From positions 1-17,245 of the forward strand of contig DAOMOP010000075.1 of assembly GCA_035444405.1 (NCBI GenBank): DNA of 17,245 nucleotides, given 5' to 3'. The notes under the pieces are model-generated. The model saw nothing but the letters and a program-made list of their open reading frames with translations. It did not search any database and was not told the DNA's origin. The position numbers and the translations under genes were made by a program. This stretch comes from DAOMOP01 sp035444405. Lineage in GTDB: Bacteria > Pseudomonadota > Gammaproteobacteria > Burkholderiales > Rhodocyclaceae. Shown piece after piece: positions 6,950 through 13,944 of the stretch. Every line of letters starts with the position of its first letter. Positions within the stretch are counted from its first letter, which is position 1.

Positions 6950-8125
6950 ATGCGTACCCCCGCCAAACTGCTGACGATGGCCGCGACCGCCGCGGCGATC
7001 ATGTTGTCCNNNNNNNNNNNNNNNNNNNNNNNNNNNNNNGAAGTGAAACTGCCGCGCACGATGGCATGGACCGCCTACGGCACCGGCTCGAGCGGCTATG
7101 CCCAGGTCGTCGCGATCGGCAACATGCTGCAGAACAGGTTCGGCACGTCGGTGCGTGTGCTGCCCGGCGACAACGACGTGTCGCGCATGACGCCGCTGAA
7201 GACGCGCCGCGTCGACATCTGCGCGTGCGGCATCGCGAGCTACTACGGCTCCGAGGGCGTGCTGATGTTCGCCGATCCGGCCTGGGGGCCGCAGCCGATC
7301 CGCGTGATCACGACCTCGATCGCGTCGTTCGGTCTCGCGCTCGCGGTGGCCGGCGACCTCGACGTCAAGACGCCCGCCGACTTGCGCGGCAAGCGCGTCG
7401 CCTTCATCCGCGGCGACGATGCGCTCAACAAGGGCACCGAGGCCTACCTCGCGTTCAGCGGGCTGACCTGGGATGACGTCGTGCGCGTGGACTTCCCCGG
7501 CTATGCGCGCTCGTTCGACGGCATCATCGCCGGCCAGGCCGACGCGTCGTTCACGACCACCGTGACGCCGCCCGCGCAGCAGCTCGCCAGCAGCCCGCGC
7601 GGCATCGCCTGGCCGGTGCTCGACCCCGACGACGCCGAGGGCTGGGCGCGCATGCAGGCGGTGGCGCCGTACTTCCAGCCGCACAAGATCACCTCGGGGG
7701 CCGGCGGCATCAGCGCCGACAACCCGTACCAGGGTGCGAGCTACCCGTACCCGATCGTCGTCGCGAACAGCGACTACAGCGAGGCGACGGTCTACAACCT
7801 GATCAAGGCGCTGCAGACGAACTACGATGACTACAAGGACGCCGCACCGGGGGCGGCGGGCTACGCGCTCGAGAACCAGAACCTGCAGTGGGTGGTGCCG
7901 TTTCACGACGGCGTGATCAAGTACTACCGCGAGCTCGGCATCTGGACCGACGAGATGCAGGCGCACCAGGACATGCTGGTCAAGCGTCAGGAGGTGCTGG
8001 CCGACGCGTGGACGGAGTTCATGACCTCGAACCCGCCCAAGGACGAGGACGCCTTCCGCGAGGCGTGGATGGCCGCGCGCGCCGCTGCGCTCGAGGCGGC
8101 CGGCATGAACCCGGTGTTCCGCTGA
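6950..8125 (+). CDS. TAXI-family TRAP transporter solute-binding protein
   Basis: A periplasmic receptor of about 391 aa that hands substrate to a TRAP permease. After a signal peptide (MRTPAKLLTMAATAAAIMLS followed by undetermined residues), the mature part shows the TAXI pattern: TAYGTGSSGYAQVVAIGNML near 41-60, a VLPGDNDVSRM block, ADLRGKRVAFIRGDDALNKG, then a central GYARSFDGIIAGQADASFTT. The ATG at 6950 is preceded by AGGAGG (6935-6940) at 9 bases. The frame reads through 30 Ns, counted as exactly 10 codons, so the true length is uncertain. TAXI receptors bind small organic acids, but few ligands are known. The gene lies 71 bp after the thiolase gene and 94 bp before its permease gene. 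At about 391 aa it is longer than the roughly 320 aa usual in the family, with an extended C-terminal helical part. Confidence 0.93.
   Translation: MRTPAKLLTMAATAAAIMLSXXXXXXXXXXEVKLPRTMAWTAYGTGSSGYAQVVAIGNMLQNRFGTSVRVLPGDNDVSRMTPLKTRRVDICACGIASYYGSEGVLMFADPAWGPQPIRVITTSIASFGLALAVAGDLDVKTPADLRGKRVAFIRGDDALNKGTEAYLAFSGLTWDDVVRVDFPGYARSFDGIIAGQADASFTTTVTPPAQQLASSPRGIAWPVLDPDDAEGWARMQAVAPYFQPHKITSGAGGISADNPYQGASYPYPIVVANSDYSEATVYNLIKALQTNYDDYKDAAPGAAGYALENQNLQWVVPFHDGVIKYYRELGIWTDEMQAHQDMLVKRQEVLADAWTEFMTSNPPKDEDAFREAWMAARAAALEAAGMNPVFR
7010..7039. other. Run of 30 undetermined bases (N)
   Basis: Positions 7010-7039 are N. They fall in the end of the signal peptide and the signal-peptidase site of the TAXI protein. 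The flanking frame is kept if the gap is truly 30 bases. Confidence 1.
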
Positions 8126-8134
8126 GCGGCACCT

Positions 8135-8162
8135 GCCGGGCGGCTCGTACGAGCCGCCCGGC
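8135..8162. promoter_or_regulatory. 28-base perfect palindrome (strong hairpin) after the TAXI gene
   Basis: The arm GCCGGGCGGCTCGT (8135-8148) is followed directly by its exact reverse complement (8149-8162). As RNA this forms a very stable stem, starting 9 bases after the TAXI stop codon. There is no T-run, so it is more likely an mRNA-stabilising or partial-termination element than a full intrinsic terminator. Confidence 0.7.
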
Positions 8163-8169
8163 CGTCGGA

Positions 8170-8185
8170 CTGCCCGTCCGGGCAG
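8170..8185. promoter_or_regulatory. Second hairpin between binding-protein and permease genes
   Basis: CTGCCC-GTCC-GGGCAG forms a 6-bp stem with a 4-base loop, 7 bases after the first palindrome and 34 bases before the permease ATG. Together they suggest control of the receptor-to-permease ratio. Confidence 0.5.
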
Positions 8186-8219
8186 GCCGCCCTTCATCCG
8201 TCTTCTGGATACCGACACC

Positions 8220-10229
8220 ATGATGAAGTCCCCTACCGTCACGGCCAACGGCGGACAGCCCGACCGTGCCGAAGCCGAAGAGGTCGGCAAGCTCAGAAGC
8301 CTGTCCGGTCCGCTGCGCTTCGTGCCCGGCGCCGCCGCGGCGCTGCTGACGCTGCTGACCATCGATTTCCTGTTCAACCTCGGCGCCCTCGGCGGGCCGT
8401 TGCTGCAGACGCAGTTCTACTACCTCGTCGTCGCGGTGATGCTGCCGCTGGTCTATCTGCTGTGGCCGGCGTGGGCCGGCGCGCCGCGCACGCGCGTGCC
8501 GTGGTACGACGCGATCCTGACCGTCGCGACGCTGGCGGTGTGCGGCTACTTCGTCTACAACGCCGAGCCCATCCTCGAGCGCGGCTGGGCATTTGCCGCG
8601 CCGCGCGAGGCGGTGTGGCTGAGCTACGCACTGTGGGCGCTGATCATCGAGGCATCGCGGCGCGCCGGCGGCTGGCCGATCGCGACGATCGCCGGCCTCT
8701 TCTCGCTGTATCCGCTGGTCGCCGACGTGATGCCGGGGCCGATCCAGGCCTTCCCGTCCACGCTCGAGCAGGCGGCGATGTACCACACGATGAGCACCGA
8801 GAGTGTGATGGGCGTGCCGCTACAGGCCTTCGCCGGGCTCGTCATCGGCTTTCTGATCTTCGGCGTTGCGCTGCAAAAGACCGGCGGCGGCAAGTTCTTC
8901 ATCAACCTCGCGTTCGCGCTGCTCGGCCACGTGCGCGGTGGCCCGGCCAAGGTCGCGATCTTCTCGTCCGGCCTGATGGGCTCGATGAGCGGCAGCGTAA
9001 TCACCAACGTGCTGACCACCGGCGTGCTGTCGATCCCGGCGATGCGCCGCGTCGGCATGAGCCGCTCGTTCGCCGGCGGTGTCGAGGCGTGCGCGTCGAC
9101 CGGCGGCGTGCTGATGCCGCCGGTGATGGGCGCGACCGCGTTCGTGATGGCGATGTTCCTCGACGTGCCCTATACGGCCGTCGCGCTCGCCGCGGCGATT
9201 CCGTCGGTGCTGTACTTCCTCGGTCTGTTCATCCAGATCGACGCCTACGCCGCGCGCTTCGATCTGAAAGGCCTGCCGCAGGACGAGCTGCCGTCGGTGC
9301 GCCAGACGCTCAAGGAAGGCTGGTACTTCATCTTCGTCTTCGTGCTGCTGGTGTGGATGCTGATCTTCATGCAGCGCGAGGCGGTCGCGCCGTTCTACGC
9401 GACCGCGCTGCTGCTGGTGATCAACCAGGTGCTGCCCTACCAGCGCTGGTCGTGGAAGGACGTCGGCGAGTCGCTGACCGCGACCGCGCGGCTCTTCGCC
9501 GAGCTGATCGCGATCCTCGCCGCGATCGGCATGCTGGTCGGCGCGCTGTCGATGACCGGCCTGTCGGGCACGATCGCGAACGACCTGATCTGGCTCGCCG
9601 GCGGCAACACCGGCCTGCTGCTGCTGATGGGCGCGCTGACGAGCTTCATCCTCGGCATCGGCATGACGGTGACCGCCGCGTACATCTTCCTCGCGGTCGC
9701 GCTTGCACCGGCGCTGATCCAGGGCGGCGGCATGGACCCGATGGCGGTGCACATGTTCATCCTGTACTGGGGCATGCTGTCCTTCATCACGCCGCCGGTC
9801 GCGCTCGGCGCCTTCGCGGCGGCGACGATCGCCGGCTCGCGGCCGATGGAGACCGGCCTGCAGGCGATGCGCCTGGGCAGCGTGATCTACTTCATTCCGT
9901 TCATGTTCGTGCTGAACCCGGCGCTGATCGCGCAGGGCGGCGCCGGCGACATCGTCGTCGCGGTCGCGCAGGCGGTATTCGGCATCCTGCTGTTCGCCTC
10001 GGCGATGCAGGGCTATCTGCTGGTGGTCGGCGACCTGTGCCGCCACCGCGTGCTGCAGTGGCCGATCCGTGCGCTGCTGCTGATCGCCGGCCTGTGCGTC
10101 GCGCTGCCGGGCGGCGGGGCGATCCCGCTGTCGAACGTCGAGCTGTCGGTCATCGGCGCCGCGGCGGGCATCCCGGCGGCGCTGCTGGCGTGGTGGTTCA
10201 ACCGGGCGGGGGCGGTGCGGCGGGCGTAG
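8220..10229 (+). CDS. TRAP transporter fused permease (4TM/12TM, DctQM fusion)
   Basis: A 669-aa integral inner-membrane protein. It combines the small (DctQ-like) and large (DctM-like) TRAP subunits in one chain, as is usual for TAXI systems. An N-terminal hydrophobic group (about residues 35-160) is followed by the long DctM-like region. That region includes GGPAKVAIFSSGLMGSMSGS near 238-258, the AGGVEACASTGGVLMPPVMG stretch near 280-305, and a later ITPPVALGAFAAATIAGS block; these resemble conserved fused-TRAP sequences. It moves substrate using an ion gradient, with the TAXI protein as receptor. The start is ATGATG at 8220/8223 and no strong ribosome site precedes it. Together with the upstream hairpins, this suggests expression below the receptor's. 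It is the last gene of the rightward arm. Confidence 0.95.
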   Translation: MMKSPTVTANGGQPDRAEAEEVGKLRSLSGPLRFVPGAAAALLTLLTIDFLFNLGALGGPLLQTQFYYLVVAVMLPLVYLLWPAWAGAPRTRVPWYDAILTVATLAVCGYFVYNAEPILERGWAFAAPREAVWLSYALWALIIEASRRAGGWPIATIAGLFSLYPLVADVMPGPIQAFPSTLEQAAMYHTMSTESVMGVPLQAFAGLVIGFLIFGVALQKTGGGKFFINLAFALLGHVRGGPAKVAIFSSGLMGSMSGSVITNVLTTGVLSIPAMRRVGMSRSFAGGVEACASTGGVLMPPVMGATAFVMAMFLDVPYTAVALAAAIPSVLYFLGLFIQIDAYAARFDLKGLPQDELPSVRQTLKEGWYFIFVFVLLVWMLIFMQREAVAPFYATALLLVINQVLPYQRWSWKDVGESLTATARLFAELIAILAAIGMLVGALSMTGLSGTIANDLIWLAGGNTGLLLLMGALTSFILGIGMTVTAAYIFLAVALAPALIQGGGMDPMAVHMFILYWGMLSFITPPVALGAFAAATIAGSRPMETGLQAMRLGSVIYFIPFMFVLNPALIAQGGAGDIVVAVAQAVFGILLFASAMQGYLLVVGDLCRHRVLQWPIRALLLIAGLCVALPGGGAIPLSNVELSVIGAAAGIPAALLAWWFNRAGAVRRA

Positions 10230-10431
10230 GCGTGCTCGCGAGAAGCCCAGCGCCGGAAACAGCCTGGGCATCGCGAAGCCGGCCGCGGCCGACCGATTGA
10301 GTTGGCGGCCCATCGGCGCTACGGTTTAGCGCACGGCCGGGAGCGATGAGCGAGGTCTTGCACGAGCGTGCGGAGCTCGCCACCGCCGATGGGAGCGATG
10401 TCACCAGTCGGATGGGAGGCAGATCACGCGT
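10230..10431. other. Intergenic gap, TRAP permease to EamA transporter
   Basis: This 202-bp gap holds no supported gene. A small hairpin GCGCTA-CGGTT-TAGCGC lies at 10316-10332 without a T-run. A weak promoter-like pair, TTGAGT (10297-10302) and TACGGT (10320-10325) with a 17-bp spacer, overlaps it. A 10-bp direct repeat GGGAGCGATG occurs at 10339-10348 and 10391-10400. None is convincing alone. Confidence 0.35.
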
Positions 10432-11301
10432 GTGAGTACGGCGTTCGTGGCACTGGCGGCGCTATGCTGGGGGCTGTCAGGCGGGATCGGCGGGATGCTG
10501 ATGGCCGACGGTTGGGACGCCTTCGTGGTGTCGTTCTACCGGGGGGCGACCGGGTTGTTGTTCGTGCTCGTCTGGCTGGCGGTGCGCCCGCGCGGCAGCG
10601 GGCTGGGAAGTCGCCGATTATGGTTCTGGTCGGTGCTTGCCGGTCTCGGGGTCGCCGGCAACTTCGCCTTCTATTTCATCAGCATCGCGGAGGGCAGTGT
10701 CGTGGTCGCGGCGACGCTGATGTACTGCGCGCCGGTGTTCGTCTATCTCGCATCCTTCGCGCTCAGGCTCGAACGGCCCACCCCGCTCAAGTGGGCCGCG
10801 ATCGTCGTGGCAATGCTCGGCATCGTCCTGCTCACCGGCATCCACGATATCGGGGCCGGCGCCGTGACGCCGATCGGCGTCGGCGCCGGCCTGCTGGCCG
10901 GGCTGTCCTATGCCGTATTCATCTTCGGCTTCAAGAATGCGGCCGCGCACGGCAGCCCACCGGCGATCCTCGTGATCGCCTTCGCGGTACTCGTCGTGAT
11001 CCTCGTCTGGCCGGCCGATGCCGAACAGACGGTGGCAGTGCCGGGCGCGCCGAGTTGGCCACTGTTCGCCCTGCTGGGGGTGCTCGGCGCGGGCTTGTCG
11101 TTCATCCTCTATGTCGTCGGCCTGAAGCAGACCGCGCCGGCCGTGGCCTCGATCGTGGCGATGATCGAGCCGGTCGCGGCGTCGCTGTTCGGCGTCGTGG
11201 TCCTGAACGAAAGCCTGGTCGGCTTGCAGATCTTCGGTGTGGGGCTGATTCTGGTCGCCGTTACCGCGCTGAGCGCAAGCTCGAGCGCTCGATGCGCATG
11301 A
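10432..11301 (+). CDS. EamA/DMT-superfamily transporter
   Basis: A 289-aa inner-membrane protein with about ten hydrophobic segments in two homologous EamA repeats. The first repeat starts near residue 5 (FVALAALCWGLSGGIGG) and ends near 135. The second starts near 148 (GVGAGLLAGLSYAVFIFGFK), and its end carries the typical ALVxxIEPVAA-like sequence (SIVAMIEPVAASLFGVVVLNE) near 242-262. Drug/metabolite transporters of this type usually export small metabolites or amino acids. The start is GTG at 10432, with GGGAGG 10 bases upstream. It sits alone, 202 bp after the TRAP permease gene, and is not clearly part of that operon. The family is secure but the substrate is unknown. Confidence 0.93.
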   Translation: MSTAFVALAALCWGLSGGIGGMLMADGWDAFVVSFYRGATGLLFVLVWLAVRPRGSGLGSRRLWFWSVLAGLGVAGNFAFYFISIAEGSVVVAATLMYCAPVFVYLASFALRLERPTPLKWAAIVVAMLGIVLLTGIHDIGAGAVTPIGVGAGLLAGLSYAVFIFGFKNAAAHGSPPAILVIAFAVLVVILVWPADAEQTVAVPGAPSWPLFALLGVLGAGLSFILYVVGLKQTAPAVASIVAMIEPVAASLFGVVVLNESLVGLQIFGVGLILVAVTALSASSSARCA

Positions 11302-11316
11302 CAAGGGGTGTAGCGT

Positions 11317-11339
11317 GGAATTGCCGTTGCTACAATTCC
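11317..11339. promoter_or_regulatory. Inverted repeat over a -10 box: probable toxin-antitoxin operator/promoter
   Basis: Arms GGAATTG (11317-11323) and CAATTCC (11333-11339) are separated by 9 bases. A good -10, TACAAT, occupies 11331-11336 and overlaps the right arm; no clear -35 was found. A second small palindrome, GGGTA-T-TACCC, lies at 11344-11354. AbrB-fold antitoxins usually repress their own operon at such repeats, so autoregulation is inferred. Confidence 0.5.
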
Positions 11340-11368
11340 TAGCGGGTATTACCCCAATGGAGCGGGGT

Positions 11369-11602
11369 ATGGAAGCGACGACCGTAACGATCAAGGGTCG
11401 AGTCACCATGCCGCAGGCGCTGCGGCAAAAATTGGGTATCCGACAGGGTAGCAAGATCGAGTTCTCGAGCGTCGGCGATCACGTCGAGATGCGGGTCGTA
11501 CATACCCCGGCGCCGATTGCGGCGAGCGGTTTCGGCATGCGGAAGAGCAAGTGCGCAGCCGTTCCGGCCGACTTCGACCCAGCTGCGCTCGTGAAACGAT
11601 GA
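11369..11602 (+). CDS. AbrB/MazE-fold antitoxin (VapB-type)
   Basis: A 77-aa protein with a swapped-hairpin AbrB DNA-binding domain in its first half: MEATTVTIKGRVTMPQALRQ, then KLGIRQGSKIEF and VEMRVV. The C-terminal half (about 45-77) is the probable toxin-binding tail. I chose the ATG at 11369, with GGAG 6 bases upstream. In-frame ATGs at 11357 and 11315 would add 4 or 18 residues outside the fold. The stop overlaps the toxin ATG (ATGA), the classic coupling of a type II toxin-antitoxin operon. The product should neutralise the PIN toxin and repress the operon. It appears intact although the toxin is broken. Confidence 0.9.
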   Translation: MEATTVTIKGRVTMPQALRQKLGIRQGSKIEFSSVGDHVEMRVVHTPAPIAASGFGMRKSKCAAVPADFDPAALVKR

Positions 11603-12014
11603 TCGGGCTCGACACCATCATCCTCGCGCGATACTGCGTGCAGGACGAGGGCGACGCCGAGGCGCAACCCCAGCGCGAGGCGGCGCGCAGCCTGATCGAG
11701 TCCGGGGAGCCGCTGATGGTCTGCAAGACCGTCCTGCTCGAACTCGAATGGGCGATGCGTGGGTACTACGGATTTTTGCCCGAGCAGATCGGTCAAGTCA
11801 TCAAGCATCTGCTTTCCCTGCATGTCAGGATCGAGGATCGCGAGGCGGTCATGCAGGCAAGTTCTCATGTTCGACCGGGCTGGATTTCGCTGACGCGCTG
11901 CATCTGACGAGCTACCGCGAATGCGCGAGCATGCCCTCGTTCGACAACCGAAGATTCGCTCGCCCCGCCAGGCGCCTCAACCTTGCGCCCAAGGTCATCG
12001 TGCCTTGCCGATGA
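11599..12014 (+). pseudogene. PIN-domain toxin (VapC-type), frameshifted
   Basis: The reading frame opens with MIGLDTIILARY, giving the first PIN acid Asp5, and continues through VLLELEWAMRGYYGF with Glu48. After codon 87 (GCA at 11857-11859) it turns into unrelated residues and stops at 11905-11907, giving only 102 aa. The conserved second half is in another frame from about 11877: GLDFADALHL, then SFDNRRFARPARRLNL, ending at 12014. Joined, the two parts make about 138 aa, the normal VapC length. The segment between has 17 bases where 18 would be expected, so one base is probably missing at about 11860-11876. The short product lacks the later catalytic acids and should not act as an RNase. 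A sequencing error is the alternative. The start overlaps the antitoxin stop by 4 bases. Confidence 0.88.
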
Positions 12015-12079
12015 TGGGGACGAGCGGAGAGATGACGCCCGTACGCCGCCGCCGGGCGTTCCTACGTGCGCGAATCTGC

Positions 12080-12103
12080 CGTAAGATCAACCGCGCCCTT
12101 ACG
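12080..12103. terminator. Weak inverted repeat in the convergent gap
   Basis: CGTAAG (12080-12085) and CTTACG (12098-12103) pair across 12 bases, overlapping the stop codon of the reductase gene. There is no T-run. It is the only structure seen in the 84 bp between the toxin remnant and the reductase gene, which converge here. Confidence 0.2.
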
Positions 12104-13178
12104 TGCGCCACTCGATGTTCCCGCTCGCGGTGGCGCAGCAGGCCGCGACTTTGCCCTCGTCGACGGCGAACGTGGGCTTTACAAGATAACGGACCGGGCC
12201 ACGCACCGGCACGAGACAACGCCCGCATTCCCCGGCACGGCATTCAGCCTCCGGGGCACACCCGTGCTCTTCGAGGATGGTGAGCAACGGAAGCCCCTCG
12301 GTTGCGAGCACCGTGCGACCATCCGGCAGCAGTAAGCTGTGCTGTGGCCCCTCTTCCGCCGACGCGAGCCCGAACGCCTCACGGTGAATGTTGGCGGCGG
12401 CCACGCCGGAAGCGCACAGCCCCTCCTGAAGTGCATCCATCATTGGACCGCTGGCGCACAGATAGTAATGCGCTCCCCCTCGTGCGGCGGCGCCAAGCCG
12501 TTTGACATCGAGGTGGCCGCCCTCGCCCTGCCAACTCGAGTCCGGCCGGCTCAGCACCGGGCGATAACGGAACCACGTCGTGTCGCCAGCCAAGGCCTCG
12601 AACTCCTCGCGCCACAGGAGGTCGGCTTCGTGGCGACAGGCGTGCCACAAGGTCACGGAGGGCGGCGCGTCGCGTTCGCATAAGCAGTGCAGCATCGCGC
12701 GCAGAGGCGTAATGCCGACACCCGCGGCTACGAGGACAATGGGCGCTGGACCTGACGGCGCAAGAACGAAGCGGCCGCGCGGCCGGCCGACGTCCAGGAA
12801 ACTGCCGACCGTCGCATGTGCATGCAGCCAGGCCGACACGCTGCCCTGGTTGCGGATCGCAAGCTCCCAAAATTCAGGGTGCAACTGCCAGCGAGCGAGG
12901 GAATAGAGTCGCCTGCCGGCCGGCGTGTGCAGCATCACCGCCTGACCGGCCTGAAACGGAGGCAGGCGGTGACCGGGTCGTGCGAGCCGTAGGCGGAACA
13001 ACTCCCGTGTTGCATCGTCGCGTGCGATCACTTTGAGTTTCAAGGGTCTGACGAGTGCATTGCGACGAACCGTGAGGAAGTGGACCCGCACGCCATCGGT
13101 GAACAGCGCGACGGTCCACAGAAGGAGCAGCACGCCGGCGGTGAGCAGCGCCCCGAGGACGACGCTGGTCGCAGTCAT
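12099..13178 (-). CDS. Membrane-anchored FAD/[2Fe-2S] NAD(P)H oxidoreductase
   Basis: A 359-aa reductase with three parts. One N-terminal transmembrane helix spans about 6-28. A ferredoxin-NADP reductase-like core follows at about 45-270, with RLYSLAR at 90-96 for FAD and AAGVGITPLRAML and YLCASGPMMDAL at 151-163 and 239-250 for NAD(P). A C-terminal plant-type [2Fe-2S] ferredoxin domain covers about 278-359, with ligands Cys313, Cys318, Cys321 and Cys347 or Cys348 (C-x4-C-x2-C, then about 26). Electrons would pass from NAD(P)H through FAD to the cluster and on to a membrane partner. It is the third gene of the receptor operon, 18 bp after the PepSY_TM-like gene, so reduction of an imported metal chelate is the likely job, by inference. 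No good ribosome site precedes the ATG, which may depend on coupling. Confidence 0.92.
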   Translation of the reverse strand: MTATSVVLGALLTAGVLLLLWTVALFTDGVRVHFLTVRRNALVRPLKLKVIARDDATRELFRLRLARPGHRLPPFQAGQAVMLHTPAGRRLYSLARWQLHPEFWELAIRNQGSVSAWLHAHATVGSFLDVGRPRGRFVLAPSGPAPIVLVAAGVGITPLRAMLHCLCERDAPPSVTLWHACRHEADLLWREEFEALAGDTTWFRYRPVLSRPDSSWQGEGGHLDVKRLGAAARGGAHYYLCASGPMMDALQEGLCASGVAAANIHREAFGLASAEEGPQHSLLLPDGRTVLATEGLPLLTILEEHGCAPEAECRAGECGRCLVPVRGPVRYLVKPTFAVDEGKVAACCATASGNIEWRT

Positions 13179-13196
13179 GGTTGCGGATGGAACGGC

Positions 13197-13934
13197 TCAG
13201 CCGTGGGCCGGTAACTGCTGCTTCCGCCGCAAGCCGCGCCACCAGAGGTAGATACCGGTTGCCGACAGGAAGGTCATGACCAACCCGATGGCGTCGATCC
13301 ACACCCACATCGCCCGCTTGCCGAGGAAAGCCTTGCCTGTGTGCAGATCCATCACGAGTTTACCCAGGGTCAGCTCCTCGGTCGGGGGCTCCGGCAAGGC
13401 TGCGAGTGCCGCCATCGCGGCAGCCGGTTGCCAGGTGAGTCCGCCATCGGTGCTTTCGAGCAGGCCACGGTCCTTGAGTACGGCCTGCAATCGCTCGCCG
13501 CCGGCGCTGCCTACACTCCATCCCTCGCCATCGAGCACCCGACGCCAATCTTCGCCCGTGCCGAGCCAAATGCCTTTCTTGGTTGCAACGAGGAGGCCGG
13601 CTGGAGACTCCGCGAGGCCGCGCACCTCTTCGCCCGCAAGGGTTTCAACGACCTCGCTACGGCCGCCCTCGGCACGCACAAGACCGCCCTTGACCCCCAG
13701 CCAGGTGCTGCCGTCAGCCGCAACGAGGGCGGTGCGCAGTTCGATCGCGTGGGCCTCGTTTCCGTCCGTCAACACGTACCCCGGCAGCCATCCGGCGGCC
13801 ACGGGAATTTCCCTCAGGCCCAGGCTCTTGTCGTGGGCAATAAACACTGCCGTGGCGCTCACGATCAGAATCGGTACTGCGAGGATTGCGCTGATCCAGA
13901 AATGCCATGTGCGCGAATCGAAGCCGATCTTCAT
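13197..13934 (-). CDS. PepSY_TM-like inner-membrane protein with periplasmic Asp-box
   Basis: A 245-aa protein with two membrane helices, at about 12-34 and 209-232. The N-terminal SRTWHFWISAILAVPILIVS and C-terminal DLHTGKAF...TGIYLWWRG segments match the first and last helices of PepSY-associated membrane proteins. Between them, about 40-195 should be periplasmic. It shows short propeller-like repeats (GSTWLGVKGGLVR, LLVATKKGIWLG) and a textbook Asp-box, STDGGLTW, at 161-168. The ATG at 13934 has AGGAG 7 bases upstream, overlapping the receptor stop; the gap to the receptor gene is 10 bp. PepSY inner-membrane proteins such as FpvG and FoxB reduce ferric siderophores, but those have four helices and this one has two. 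It probably works with the adjacent reductase; the exact function is unknown. Confidence 0.85.
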   Translation of the reverse strand: MKIGFDSRTWHFWISAILAVPILIVSATAVFIAHDKSLGLREIPVAAGWLPGYVLTDGNEAHAIELRTALVAADGSTWLGVKGGLVRAEGGRSEVVETLAGEEVRGLAESPAGLLVATKKGIWLGTGEDWRRVLDGEGWSVGSAGGERLQAVLKDRGLLESTDGGLTWQPAAAMAALAALPEPPTEELTLGKLVMDLHTGKAFLGKRAMWVWIDAIGLVMTFLSATGIYLWWRGLRRKQQLPAHG

Positions 13935-13944
13935 CGGGGTCTCC

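Noticed and set aside
8462..10313. Long open frames overlapping the TRAP permease on both strands (612 and 497 codons)
   Set aside because: They are Arg-rich and lack hydrophobic pattern or motifs. The permease frame has clear membrane segments and conserved TRAP-like blocks.
12063..12108. Direct repeat TACGTGCGC (12063-12071 and 12100-12108) as an insertion footprint
   Set aside because: The repeat is only 9 bases, one copy lies in the reductase gene end, and there is no element between the copies.
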